A program made the translations under genes and the position numbers. 64,000 bases of DNA. Origin: Morchella semilibera (taxonomy: Eukaryota; Ascomycota; Pezizomycetes; Pezizales; Morchellaceae). Position 1 is the stretch's first letter. Each line of letters opens with the position of its first letter. The notes below the pieces were generated by a model. It made no database searches, was not told where the DNA came from, and saw only the letters and a list, made by a program, of their open reading frames with translations. Positions 23,263 to 36,600 of this stretch are shown one piece after another. Location of the stretch: positions 606,751-670,750 of the forward strand of contig CM018610.1 in assembly GCA_009192285.1 (NCBI GenBank), in the 5' to 3' direction.

Positions 23263-24001
23263 GGCTACTAGAGCTCGCGCTCTTCTATCAGATTAAGTTC
23301 CTAATGTAGAGAACCGGTTTGGAGTGAGAATAAGGCAGTTCTAGATTAGGTGGTTCGATCACTCTAGGCCTATGGAAGGGATTAATTTAGTATAAGAATT
23401 TAAGTGGGGAAGCGCGCAGCTGACATACCGCGCCTGAGCAGGGATATTGACCAACCAGAGGCAGCATCTGCGCGTCAATACATGTCTACTATGTACTAGA
23501 TTACATCGGCTTTCGCACCTTCTTGGAACCTGATTGGTTGAGTGCGGCAGGGTGTGATTCGCTTAGTAGGATGAATTTCCTGAGTACGGTCGCATCCAGT
23601 CAATTTTTGATTAGAAATTCCCGGACAACTTGGTTTTAAAAGAGAATATTTGACTTGATAGGGTAGTGATAATGGTAAAAAAAATTAAAGAAAACACGTT
23701 TTCGACCCCGAAAATAACCCCCGGAGCGTCAAAGTATGGGGAGAGGATGGTTGAGCTCTGTAGATTCAGGAAATGAAGGTAGGGTAACTGCTGTGCCCTC
23801 CAGGTACAGTCTCGCTTATGTGGGTAAGGTGCGGAGTTGTGGAATCCCACCAAAAAAGACACGCTTTCGAGTGCAAAAATAACCCCAGGTGCGTCAAAGC
23901 GCCGGCACCCCCGCTCATGACACCGGTGGGTATATGAGAGCTGGGTGTTGCTTTCAAAGGGAAAAAAACTTTTTGACAAAAAAGGAAAAAAATTTCAAAA
24001 A
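23263..24001. other. Intergenic with a diverged direct duplication
   Basis: Segments around 23684-23745 and 23853-23910 share CACGTTTTCGA/CACGCTTTCGA, AAAATAACCCC and GCGTCAAAG blocks. They represent an old direct duplication with about 170-bp spacing. No gene. Confidence 0.4.
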
Positions 24002-24190
24002 TCTGCTTGATATAACTGATATTACTGTTGACTACTATACTACTTTTGCCTAAACAATTTGCTCACCCAGCTCTCACGGGACCCATTTTGCGAGATCATT
24101 GGTATGTAAAACATATTTTTATAATTATTGGGTAAAACTAATCTCAATTATCGAGATTAATAGATTCAATCAATACTTTATACAATGTAG

Positions 24191-27100
24191 AAAATTAAAT
24201 GCACAAAGTGCAAACGGGAAAAGAATCTCGAAGAATATAATCTTGACAGACGGGGTCATCCAAGAAAACAATGTCGTCAATGTTTGGTAGGCACAATATA
24301 ATAGTATTAATGGGTATAACAATTAATACTAATGATAATATTTTAGACGCGGGAAACAATACGTAAAGAACGTAGGAATCAATTGAGAATATTAGAAAGA
24401 AGCAACAATAGTCAAGTAAGCCCGCATATGCAATTATATATACAATATAGTATTAAATCAAGTTAATAATATTTGAAACAGGAGATATTACAAGTACAAC
24501 GATCACCGGTATCGCCTCTTGCATTTTCATCTTCACGGCAACGTTGGGTATCTTTGAACCTCGGGGGAATGACAAGTATTTGCAGTTACTGTAATGCCGC
24601 ACATTGGATAACTGAACGGGTTCATGGTAGCACTTTAGCTGCGCCACGTTTCGAAAACTGTTGCAAAAAAGGGGATGTCATCTTGCCTGATTTACGTCCA
24701 GCACCTGAGTATTTGCGGTATTTGTTGGAATCATTGGATACTGTTGCAAGAGAGTTCAGAAACAAAATAAGAGAATATAATTCAGCGTTAGCATTCACTT
24801 CGGTGAAATATAATTCTGATAACAGACTGTCCGAAAGACTGGGAGCAGGTGTTACATGTTTTCAAATACATGGAGAACTTTATCACGTACAGGGCCCACT
24901 AAATCCTGCTCCTGCTGCAGTACCTACTTTTGCGCAATTATATTTTTATGATCCACAATATGCTGCTCGGGCCCGACAAGAAAGACATCCCAACTTGAAC
25001 GTTACTGTTTTGGAACGTCTAACAAATGAGTTAAACAATGTAAATCCTTTTGTAGGGGTTTATAAGACAGCAAAAGAACGTTTGGCCTCAGTGTCTTCTC
25101 AGGATGGGAATGCACGAGTACTACTGAACCCTCAACTACAGTTGATTATGGAGACAGGAGCTGATCGACGCCGTGAAAACTTGCCAACAAGCAATTAGGT
25201 AGCGGTCATACTTCCAAATGAATATGGTCAAGCAGGTTTCCGGGACATAGTACTTGCATACCGAAACCCTACAGAGAATAATCTATTCAGTATTATAAAT
25301 CCAAATCATGCAGCGTATATGCCACTGCATTACGTTTTGTTATTCCCCTGTGGTGACTTGGGTTACCATTGGAGCCTCGAGCTACGAAATGAAAGAGGCA
25401 CTCGGAAAAATCTCAGAATAAGCCAACGGGCTTTTTATAGGTAAATTTGACTCTTCGATAAAAATATGTAATGAATATACTCACATACATTAGATACCGG
25501 TTACATGAGCGGGGAACCGAGCCAAAAACATTATTTTTAGGGCAAAGACTGTTACAGCAATATTTGGTTGATGCGTGGGCTGTCTGCGATCAAAATAAAC
25601 TAAACTGGATCCGTTTGAACCAAAATCAGCTCCGTTCAGATTTGTACAATGGACTTGCAGATGCGTTGATTCAACAAGACTTTAATCCTGAAGAGACGGG
25701 ACGTAGAATTATTCTACCGAGCAGCTATACCGGTGGTGACCGGTATATGCAACAGCTATTTCAGGACTCTATGGCGATTGTTCGTCATTTTGGCCGGCCC
25801 ACGCTCTTTATCACTTTTACTGCAAATCCCAAGTGGACAGAGATTGTAGCGGAGTTGAAACCGGGTCAAACGGCTGTGGATAGACCTGATTTGGTAGCAA
25901 GGGTATTCCATATGAAACAACAGGAGCTTCTCAAAGAGTTAAAGCACAAAAATGTACTTGGTAGATATTTAGGCTGTGTTTGGACTATTGAGTATCAAAA
26001 ACGTGGCCTGCCGCACATGCATTTGCTCCTATTCCTGCATCCAGATGATAGATTTATAGACGCCGACCGCATTGATCAAATAGTCTGTGCAGAATTCCCT
26101 GATCCAGCAACAGATCCAAATGGGGAGCTTGAAGCAATTATCAAAAACTGTATGGTTCACGGGCCTTGCGGGAATGCTAATCCGAATTCACCATGTATGA
26201 CAGCAACCTCTCCTGCAGGTACTAAAACCTGTTCCAAAAGGTACCCGAAAGCCTTTCAGTCTGAAACGGTGGTTCAAGAAGATGGTTACCCACTATACCG
26301 AAGGAGAAACAACGGAAGGATTCATACAGTACCTTTACGAGGTTCAGCAACAGGACAAGCAACTTTCGATTTTGACAACCGATGGGTAGTACCTTATAAC
26401 CCATATCTGTCCTGGCGGTATAAGGCACATATCAATGTGGAGGTTTGCGCCTCAGTGCAAGCTATAAAATATATACACAAATATATATATAAAGGATCTG
26501 ACCGTACAACTCTGCAAGTTGGTGGGGAACTAGATGAGGTGCAGCGGTATCTCCAAGGCCGCTATATTGGACCGACTGAAGCTGTTTGGAGACTGTTTGA
26601 ATACGCTATGCATGAGGAACAACCATCTGTTACTCATCTGGCTATTCACCTACCAGGAGAGCAACCAATCGTTTATAATGCTAATGCTACTCATGAGGAA
26701 CTGTTGCAACTGATGGATAGAACACGTTCAACACTTATGGCTCATTTTCAGTATAACGCTGAGAATGAAGATGGTAGACAATATCTCTATCACGAGTTCC
26801 CCGCTCATTTTACTTATAATAGCCAGTCGAGAAGATGGTGTAGGCGTAAGCAAGGAACTGCTATTGGTCGGATTTATCACTGTAATCCTATGATGTGGGA
26901 AAAATATTATCTGCGTTTGTTACTGACGGTCGTACGGGGTGCCAAATCTTTCGAACATTTGAGAACAATCAATAATGTTCTTCAACCAACTTTCAAAGCT
27001 GCCTGTATTGCTCTCGGTTTATTGGATGATGATCAGGAGTGGATACAATGCTTTAATGAGGCAGTTATATTCTCAAGCGAGTCCTCACTACGTACTCTCT

Positions 27101-28806
27101 TTTCAACGGCAATTCTTTTTGGAGATGTAACCGATCCTACTGCTCTATGGAATCAATTCGCGCCAAATATATGTTATGATCTACCAAATACGTTACGGAA
27201 CAACCCTTTTCTCAATGTTCCAGCTGATTTCCCAGACCTCCATCTTGACTACGGGTTGTACCTTATTGCTCGCATGCTTGCAGATTCTAATAAGAATCTT
27301 TCCGACTTTGGGCTACCGGGGTATATATTTGATTGGAATCGATCTGCTGAGAATGAAATGATTGCTGCAGAACTAAATTACGACTGGAGTGTAGAGGAAA
27401 CGCTACGAGTTGAACGAGTGCTACAACTAAATGATGATCAACTGGAATGTTTCAATAAAATCGTTGAGACAGTTAGTAATACAGGATCCGGACAATTTTT
27501 TCTTCAAGGACCAGCGGGAACAGGAAAGACGTTTTTGTATAAAGCGTTGTGTAATCACTTTCGTTCTCAAGAGAAAATTGTTCTCTGTGTTGCTTCCTCT
27601 GGAATTGCCGCACAGCTCCTCCCAGGTGGCCGCACATCACACTCTCGGTTCAAAATTCCAATCAATATAAATGAAACATCGGTATGCAATATTAGTCGGA
27701 ATAGCATGTTAGCCGGTTTGCTCAAGCAGACTGCGCTTATAATTTGGGATGAGGTACCGATGCAGCATAAATACTGCTTCGAAGCAGTTAATAGAACACT
27801 TAATGATGTATGTGGTTCCGGGGATGATGCATTATTTGGTGGTATCCCGATCATTCTTGGTGGTGATTTCGCACAGATTCTTCCAGTAGTCCCAAGAGGC
27901 AACTGTGTGTCAACAGTTGAAGCATGTTTTCAGCGGTCGATTCTGTGGCCACGCTTTGAACTGCTTCGTCTCAGGATCAATATGAGGGTGCGTAGTGGAA
28001 GAGAAAATAATGAGTTCGGAAGTTGGCTTAGTCTCATGTCCCATGAACGTTTGTGGCAAGGGGTTATAAATCTTCCCCCATTCATTCAGCGGTGTACTAT
28101 GGTCTTAGATCTCTGTCACCATGTTTTTCCCCCTGACTTGGTTAGAGGTGCAGGTGTAAACCATCAGGCATTTTTAGGGAGAGCAATCCTTGCGATGCGT
28201 AATGATACTGTTGCAGAGTTTAATGATATAGTTCTTGGGCAGTTACCAGGCGAAGTACATAATTACTATGCGGTTGATGCTATTAGTCTTAATAATTCTG
28301 AGGAAGAAGCCAATGCGTTGCCTGTTGAATATCTCCAGAGCTTGAATCCCCCCTCAATACCACCCTCCAACCTTAAATTAAAAATAGGAGCTCCAGTGAT
28401 CCTTCTAAGAAATCTTTATCCAAAACAAGGTTTATGTAACGGAACGCGAATGACTATCACCCGACTTGAGCAGCGGTGTATTGAGGCTAGGATCTTAGGT
28501 GGAGATTTTGATGGGCATTTAAAGGTTATTCTAAGAATAAAGCTATCAACCAACGAAAAGGAACTGCCATTCATCCTAACAAGGAGGCAATTTCCTATTC
28601 GATTGTGCTTTGCTATGTCGGTAAACAAGTCCCAAGGGCAGTCATTGGATGTTGTAGGAGTTGATTTGCGGTCCGCACTATTTTCTCATGGGCAATTGTA
28701 TGTGGCATTATCAAGGGTTACCAATATCGAAGGGTTAAGGGTATTGCAAACAGAGGAACGGGGGTCACAGACTGAAAATGTAGTATATCCAGAAGTGTTG
28801 TTATAA
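24191..28806 (+). CDS. Helitron Rep-helicase with N-terminal zinc finger; one in-frame stop
   Basis: Exons 24191-24286, 24347-24415, 24482-25440 and 25494-28806 join in phase through GT..AG introns of 60, 66 and 53 bp. A small 5' exon with the start codon is not located. The first exon encodes a CxxC..CxxC finger (CTKCKREKNLEEYN then CRQCL). Exon 4 holds the Rep domain: FGRPTLFITFTANPKW, the HUH motif in GLPHMHLLLF, and the Tyr pair in IHKYIYKG. The Pif1-like SF1 helicase follows, with Walker A GPAGTGKT, IIWDEVPM and LYVALSRV. A TAG at 25196-25198 interrupts an otherwise continuous frame between NLPTSN and VAVILPNEYG; related Helitrons usually read a glutamate there, so one base change explains it. 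Unless read through, the copy is newly inactive. Confidence 0.8.
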
Positions 28807-28879
28807 ATTATTGTTGTTTTCTTATCTTTGTATGCGTTGTATTTTCGTTTATTTCACTTGGGTTTTATATTATTCGGTT

Positions 28880-29476
28880 GTAGTATTGGGTAGAGTTCTA
28901 TTATCATGCTACTCAAAGGCGGTAAGTAATGTTATTGCTTTTCAGCTTCGCTTTATACTAACAAATCTAGATCATTTGCGGTGGAATATGATTGGTAGTG
29001 TATGTTATTGGGGCGGAATCGTGGTGCAGGATGGTAGGTGAATTCCTATTATGATTAACTATTTACTAACAAATTTACAGGATCTCGACATTGGTTGTAC
29101 TTGGTGGAATAGGTATTGGAGGTAGCCAATGGATTTCTGAGAAACGGTATATATCAAGCTTAAGTATTATTATTCGGTGTTACTAATATAAATATAGTGG
29201 ACGGACAGCCTCTGTTTGATAGAGTTTGTATTGAAGGTAGTTGGAGGTTTTTGTAGAATACAGTATGTATCTATTTCCAGTATTTTGATTAACTATTACT
29301 AACACAACCATAGGTAATGTGTATACTTTACGGAATTGGTCTAGGCCAAATATATTCTACCGACTAACAAAAAGTAAGTGAATTCCCCCTTTCCTCTACT
29401 CTCTGAAACGACATGACTAACTACAGAATAGATCGCCTGGATAATTTTCAAAGATTGGGTTGGATGGTAGAACAAG
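28880..29476 (+). other. Helitron-borne multi-intron transcript with very short exons
   Basis: Downstream of the helicase stop there is a regular series of canonical splice signals. Introns are 28922-28970, 29034 or 29038-29080, 29147-29197, 29263-29313 and 29374-29426. Each is 43-53 bp, begins GTAAGT/GTGAAT/GTATAT/GTATGT/GTAAGT and ends with a CTAAC or TACTAAT branch site close to AG. Exons between them are 60-67 bp. Using the GTGAAT donor, an ATG at 28905 gives a small open frame through three exons (LLKGDHLRW..., STLVVLGGIGIGG) that stops in the fourth exon, about 57 codons in all. It could be a captured gene fragment, a second Helitron gene, or a spliced non-coding 3' region. Product unknown. 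Confidence 0.45.
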
Positions 29477-29616
29477 GTAGTATTGTTAACTTTGTATTTT
29501 TTTTTTTCAGCATTTTTTTTCTATTTAATTTCTGTATTCTGTATATTGTATGATTTAAGAATAAATTCTTACCCAAATATATGCAACTCGCGGTCGCGAG
29601 GTGGCCAACCCCTAGT

Positions 29617-29767
29617 ATGTATGTACACGCTTACCAGCAAAAGAACCAAGTAGGTAACGGAACCAGGGATTATTTGTATGAGAGAACGGTGCCACTCCAT
29701 ACAAATTATCCTTGCCCTGAGCAACTGCATTTTCTGGTTCTTATGCTGGTAAGCGTGTACCTGCATA
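29617..29767. mobile_element. Fold-back element beside the Helitron 3' end
   Basis: Inverted arms (GTACACGCTTACCAGC at 29623-29638 against GCTGGTAAGCGTGTAC at 29745-29760) extend inward through AAGAACCA/TGGTTCTT and GGGATTATTTGTATG/CATACAAATTATCC. Almost the whole 150 bp can form one hairpin. It is followed by a TACTCGGGGCAAGTAA motif like the end of the element at 56963. Confidence 0.65.
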
Positions 29768-30677
29768 CTCTACTCGGGGCAAGTAAAAAGGCGAGAACTA
29801 CTGGGAAAAAATGTTTCATATGAACCCTTCCCTAGCTAGCTTCTGTCGGAGACCGGATGAATTTCCATACAGCCATGCATGTCCAGAGAAGTATAATGAA
29901 ATCTAATTACATGTAGTTTGAAACATAAGCACCCCGAGCATTGAGAAATGATGTGTTTAGAGTAGCGCGCCCAAAATCCGGCTCAGTTCAAGATAACTGA
30001 TTTAGAGGCACATAGTCACATGAGATAGGTATGAAATGGACTACAAACCCTAACCCTGATGGGTACCGAAGGTAATAAGTCTTTGGGTGTGCACGGGAAA
30101 TAATCCTTAAGTAGCTCGATCACGAAAATTCGCCCTCCGTGCATATGTAGTTACAATCTAATATGTGGAAATAAGCGCCCTCCAGGAAAATCGATATACT
30201 AGTAGGTGGCATAGTAATTGATGGGATGCCTATTTACAGGTACTCAACACTGGAGGCAATACCCCCAAAAATAAAAAGATCATTATCAGAGGTAGGGGTG
30301 GGGGTGAGTAAGTGTGGGAGGTGGCCATGGTTCAACTTCTCGAGGTAGCCATGGACAGAAATGGCCAACTGCTCTGGGCGAGGGGCTACGTGAATATATA
30401 GGAGCTAACCAAGCTGAATGACAAACTGTTCCTATACCATGCCAATCATTCGACCGGGTGGTACGTACTCTATGATGACAAGCTCGTACCCAATCGCCTA
30501 ATTTATTATAAATCGAACAATGTATCGAGGAGTTCATATATTATTAGAAAAGGTGAATTTTATATAACAACTAGCCCATCCGGTATTGATTCAACCGGCC
30601 TTCCCCTACGCTGATTTCCCGCCCCCGGAAAAGTTCGCACACTCAAGTTAAAGAGAGCACATTAACATGCAGAATAA
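29768..30677. other. Intergenic, no gene recognised
   Basis: Spacer between the Helitron and the 3' end of the ZNFX1-like gene. One short telomere-like CCCTAACCCT lies near 30048-30057. Confidence 0.4.
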
Positions 30678-33600
30678 TCATAACCTTACTCCTCTCATTT
30701 GTCGATCGAGTTCAGCAAATTCCGCAGCACGGTTAACACCACTCGCGAGCCCAACGCCGTAAATACCTCCAATGGGAGCACCGCATTCCGGACACGTCGT
30801 TTGTTGGTTTGGCATGCCGCAATCGCCGATAGTAAACTAAAGACATTGTAAAGCGTCAGCAAGATGCCGCTGAGCAAGTTGGGCTAAGGCATAACTTACC
30901 GGGTGACCGTTGGCGCAAGTATACCACCTACCAGTACTACGAAACTCTCTTGACATAGCCTGATGCACCAATCTCCTCTCCTCGGCGCTGACGCTAGTGT
31001 AGAATGGGTCTCTTCCTCTCAGTAGCTTCCGAGCTCCATCAATCTGGGATTTGAGCGGACCCACAGTGCCCGGAAGCCTTATGCTCAGAGCGTCGCAAAT
31101 ATCTAGGCTTCTCTCCTCCTCTTGTCTGCCGTGTTCGTTAAAATTGTCTGTGGATGGACGGCTCTGCTCAGGATTGTCTCCCTGCTGTTTGGGCTGTGCA
31201 TTTGTTTCCAGCCGGTATAAAGCAAAGAACTGCGCCCGCCGAAGTCTTGCTTCGACCTCATATTTTGAGAGCTTCCCCTTCTGGCATTCCTCAATAGTCT
31301 CCGAGCATAGCCCGTGCAAGCTTCGGAGCTCCCTCAGCATCTGGTTCCTGAGCAGAACGACAGAATTATCAGATGCAGCGAAACCTTCGGCGATTAGGTG
31401 TGTGTCCCACAAGCTTTCCCATCTGAACGAGAGGAGCAAGTTTTGACTTTTCAAACGGAAGCTCATCTGCACTGCAGAACTATCTACCACAAAGTTCCCT
31501 TGGGCATTTCGCCTTCTCTGGGCACTAATAGCCATTTCTCGAACCTTGGAGTAGGGCTGTTCCTCCTCTGACACAGTGCCGATAAAACGCTGGATCTTGG
31601 TACCCATCATCTTTGTCCTATGGGTCCGCTCCTGAACGGCCAGTGGAATCTTCATTTCGTTTCCTCGTACCTTTGGAGTCGTATTGAGCCTTCTAATGAA
31701 CTCATCGCGGTTGGCTTGAAACAGATCTTGAGCATCAGAAGCCTCCTGGAATATTTTGAGGAAACTCTCCTGGGAACTCGTGCAGAACCTTCGAGTTGAC
31801 TCGTCTAGGTGGGCCACTTTAACAATGCGATTGTATCTGTGGAGGTCCCTAAGAGGTGACCGGCAATCTGGACAGTTCTTGACTACCAACCGTTCCGGAG
31901 GTTCATCATCATTACCTCTAGTGCTTGTGCCAGATCCGTTAAGGACCTTTGGACCAATGATCTGCCCAAGCTCATCTATCTCATACGCGTTCTTCATGCC
32001 CATAATACTATCGTAAGTATCCACAGTGTAGAAATGACCACAGGTTGGAACAATGATTGGGTCTGTATCGAGATCGATCTCAGAGTAGGGCTCAAACATA
32101 ATCAAATCAACCACCCTCTCCAGGACATTATCATTTCCACACTCTTGACAGAATTCCACAGATGGACACCTTTCTCCGCATACAGATGGGCACTGGTGGC
32201 TGCAGTCAAGCTGTTTTTCGCATCGCTTAGAGCACGGGTTGATGTCGCACGGAACCGCACAAGGCATCTCGCATCTCTGTTCCCGATGAACACATGTCCA
32301 GGAACACCGCTCCGCACAAGGAGCACAAGGCTCGGTACAAGTCTTACCACACCGCGAATGTTCACAGCGGATCTCGCATCTCTGCTTGCAAGGTGGACAT
32401 GCTTCCCCCTCGTGGCAGGAGCTGATGCAGGTGTGTGGGCAGTTGGTGTATTTCCTCCCACACGGCTTCTTGCATTGCTCATGAACAGAAATGACCGTGG
32501 CACCTACTTCGCCTTGGTTTCGTACCCTCGTGCACTCAATGCAGCGAGATAAGCACTGGTGTCCGCAGGGTAGAAGTCCTCCGCAGGGCTGAGAGCATCG
32601 GTAGTCTTCGGGGTCCTTGTAACAATCCATCATCACTTCATGACCGCACGCTGACAGCTTCCGCTGAACCCTTTGGCGGCAGCGGATCTCCGACAACTCT
32701 TGCAGTTGGTGACAGCGAAGGGATGGCGGCGCGTGCCCACAAGATAAAAGCACTCCGCGTACCTTTTCGTCACATTTTCCGCAGGCCACACCACAAGGCT
32801 TTGAGCAGATATGCGTACAGTGTTGAAATGTCCGATTGCAGGGTTCCAGACAAACTGTGCTTTGATGAAGGAACTCCGAGTGACATTTTTTCAAGCATGG
32901 GTGACCACAGTCTAGACGCCATTCGCAGCGCTCGCTGCAGCCTCCTTCGGGGGAGAACAGATGAAAGTCATCGGGCTCACTGATGAATATTTGCGTTTCA
33001 CGGTGGCGGGGACAGCATAGCTCGAGTCTTTTGTCGATATTTTGGCCTTCCTCAAATATAGAAATCACCTTAGACCACATGTCGATGGGGCCGCATGTCT
33101 CCGCGTTGCCAATGATATACATCCCATCTATTGCTCGGCTGTGAATGTCTCACATGGTTAGTTGAAAGTGCACTAACAGTTTTGTGATTGTCATGAACGA
33201 ACCTCAATAATACATTAATCCTGTTTGATGTTTTCAAAAACCCACATTTCCTCTCCTTGTTACTTCTCACCAACGAGATGATAATGACTCTGGCCTCCTC
33301 TCCCTAAATGACAAGTTAGAATCGAGACAATCTCGAAGAGAGAATTCTGGAAAGGCTCAGATATATACCTGAAAATTATCTACTGTAGCAACCCTGACCT
33401 CGTTGAGAAGACTTCCCTTCTTTACCTGTTTTGACGGAACCAACACTGGGACCACGGGTTGCAAATCTTCGTCACCGCTCATCTCCTCGTCCAGCTGTTC
33501 CTGGTCTCGATCACCCACTACGACTTCAAACATTGATGCCAGTTTCCGCCGCAACACGAATAGCTGTCTTAGGTAAGGTGACAGAACTGCAATCTCTCCA

Positions 33601-36600
33601 CCCTTGTATACACCCTGCCTTGATAGGTGTCGCACCAGCTCAACCACCATATCGGCCTCAAACTCATTCGCATGCGATGTCTGAATAAGCTCCAGCTTAT
33701 CCGCGCCATCTTCAGGCACCCTGTGGTCCATCCAAAACATTCTACGAGCCATCCCTTTGACAGTGGGATGAACGGTAGTATTGGGGTGGTCAACGAGATA
33801 TGGATATAATGTATTCCTCACAAGACTTGCAATCATCGGGTGCATTCGTCTCTGGGTATCAAGGCTTGCAACAGGGAACTTCTTCCCTCCGTAGCTTTCC
33901 ACTTCAGCAGTCCTCTCAAACAAGGATGTGTCAAGCCCGTACGCCTTCCCTCCGCGGGGGTTCTCCATCGAGAAGTCATGGTTCATAATCTGTGGGCGCA
34001 GCTGCAGATGATCCCCTATGAGGATTGCATGCTCCACGGTTGGCAATAAAGCGCTAAGAATGTGTGCTTCAAGTACTTCCGCCGCTTCTTCACAGATCAG
34101 GATCTTTGCATTGACTGAGCGGATGAGATCTGAGTGGGAGGCAAAGCCGGTGGTTGTTACGCCAATGATGTGACTTTCTTGGAGACACCGCCGTTCTTGT
34201 TCTTGATACTGCCTTGTTAGATTCAGGCGCTCGGTGGTGTGGTCCTCTGATCCTTTGAGGAGCTTTGAGCTGGCAAGTTCCTTCATCGAGTCGTGCCAGT
34301 AGTCCAAGAGCTTCATCTTTTCAACACGGGACATGGCAAAGACATTAGTTCCCAACAAAGCATCTACCGGTCTATTTGTTCGCGGGATTCGGTTATGGTC
34401 TAACCCTCGGCCGGAGATCCATTCACGGATGATGTCTCCAGTACCCCGGGCACCTCGTCTTCCCCTCTGTTTTACCCATCCATCCTCATCTGGCTCGTTG
34501 CTGAAGAGCTCCATAAACGCTACTGGATGGTGTTCTTCAAGAAACTCCTTTAGGACTTTTGGATCTCTTGGGTTAATGAGCTGTCGGCATGCCTCTTCGA
34601 TGGATGATTCAATTTGTAAGATATTCTCGCGGGCTTTGGCAACTTGGTAGCGTTCGAGACGGGTGCGGTCGGCCTTTTGAGCGATATTTTGGAGAGAGAG
34701 AGCTGCGACGGCTTCGGACTTTGAGCGTGAGCCGATGCGCACAATGTTGGTGATTCCGTCCTTCAACAGATGTTCGAGAAACTGGTCGAGAGCGTGATTT
34801 GTATAGCAGCTAGTGGTGGGTCAGCTTCTATAGATAATTATAAAAGGTGAGTTATGAGCGAGACCTACACACAGATAATTGGGCCGATGTTTGTTTTTTC
34901 TCTATTATCCAACAAAACCTTCACTATCTGAATGCCAAGATATGATTTTCCCGTCCCCGGAGGACCCTGGATTAAGGCCAGCTCTCTACTTAGACTCGCG
35001 ATCAAGGCATCACACTGTCCGTGGTCCAGGGTGGTCCTCTGCCGAAGGTTCTCAATACTGAACTCTTGGCCTATCGAATATACTAAAGATTGGCTGTCGG
35101 TGGTAATGCTTTTCAAGTCCATGGAAACCCCCGGTTTTGTCATATAGAGTGGAGGAGAAACATCGACTTCTTTGGAACTTGGGCCTGACGGGTATTGGTA
35201 TACTGGGGATGGAGCCAGCCACTTTGGAAACGGAACATTGCCTGTCTTTGAGACCTGCTGTAGGCACTTCAAAACTGGATCAAAGGACGTGAAGAGAAGT
35301 CCCGGGAATTCGACAAGAACCTGTGTAGTCCCTTCATTGTTATCGACATCCTTGAATACATTCTCAATATCAACTTCTGACACTGTCCCAGCAAAGCGGA
35401 GAGTAATCATCCCCCTATGCTTGTTACTCGCAAGATCTTGAACCCCCTCCATCATATCCGAGTCAGTATGCTGCTGGTGCTTATTCCTTTTGTTCTCTGA
35501 GGCGTTGACAGCGCGCTCGCAGACAACGAGGAAGGTACTCCGTTTGAAGTTATCAACTAAACACAAGAGAGACCCAATCTGGAGATACTTTGACTTTGCC
35601 CACCACTCACCCCTGGCCTTATCGGTCAGGGCCTGCACTTTTGATGGCTGATCGAAGGTGGTATTGAGAACCAATCCGTCCCGTTGCGAACATTTGATCC
35701 TCTCGATTATTGCATTCTGATACAGGAGTGTTCTCACCCCCGAGTTCCTCCCTTTCTTCTTTCCTTTTCCGCCCTCCTCTACAAGTTCCGTCCAACCGTC
35801 TTGAACGGCTCTTACTGCCTCCCTGATCTGTCCGGCAGTGTCCTCCCTCAGAAGTCGAAACTGAAAATCGAGTACCCTCGCAATACCCTCGAGATGATGG
35901 GGATACTCCAGTGCCCTCTGGGGCAGGAACTCATTCCTATGAGAACTGATCTCCTGGCTTGAAGGTAGAATCTTGATCTTTGATATGTCTGCATGATCAT
36001 TGTCGTGTCTGGGTCCCTCTCGAGACAACTCTCCCGGAAAGTCTACGGAATACCTCACAAGGTTCTGCAATGGCGTGTCTGTAGCCGTTTTCATTCTACT
36101 GCTCGCACTCGGGACCGCGTCCGCCATTTGAAGGAGGACCTTGATGCGATTGAGCTCTTCTTGAACACAGCGATAAGTGTAGTTAAAGGGTCCCCCCGAG
36201 TCTCCATGTCTTGTGCTTAGAGTGATGAGAGTGTTGGCGATCTTCTTGAACTGAGCCTGCACTGCCGCGGAGTCGTTCAGGTTCAGCGTGTTAAAGAGAG
36301 CGGTTGCTGTTGGAAGCAGTGCACCCTCGAGTTCATCCCTCGACTCGGTTTCAGCTAGTCGCTCAAGCTGTTCCACTACCCTAGAGAAGAAGTCGATCCC
36401 CCGTCGCCCACCCGGGCCATATATAAAGTTGAAAATTGTTCCAACCTCCTTCTCCAGAACCAATGACGCCCGCATCTCCTCATGCGCCACAACCTTTAAG
36501 AACATCAGACAGTGTCTTTTAAATCCCATCCCATTCGGTGAGTATCCAACGACAAAGTTTGCCTCAACCAACTGTAGAATTCTTCTCAACCCACGATCAG

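Larger units (their letters stand above)
24002..29615 (+). mobile_element. Helitron (rolling-circle transposon)
   Basis: The 3' end is well supported. A GC-rich hairpin (CTCGCG-gt-CGCGAG, 29587-29600) is followed 11 bp later by CTAG at 29612-29615, and the next base is T, as expected for insertion between A and T. The 5' end is a guess: TC at 24002 preceded by A, in AT-rich DNA just before the first coding exon. The element carries a Rep/helicase gene and, between it and the 3' hairpin, a chain of short exons. Length about 5.6 kb. A fold-back element starts right at the 3' boundary. Confidence 0.75.

Noticed and set aside
30048-30057. Telomere-like CCCTAACCCT
   Set aside because: Only about one and a half hexamers; too short to claim an interstitial telomere. 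The pair at 56892/57138 is reported only because it is a perfect inverted repeat.
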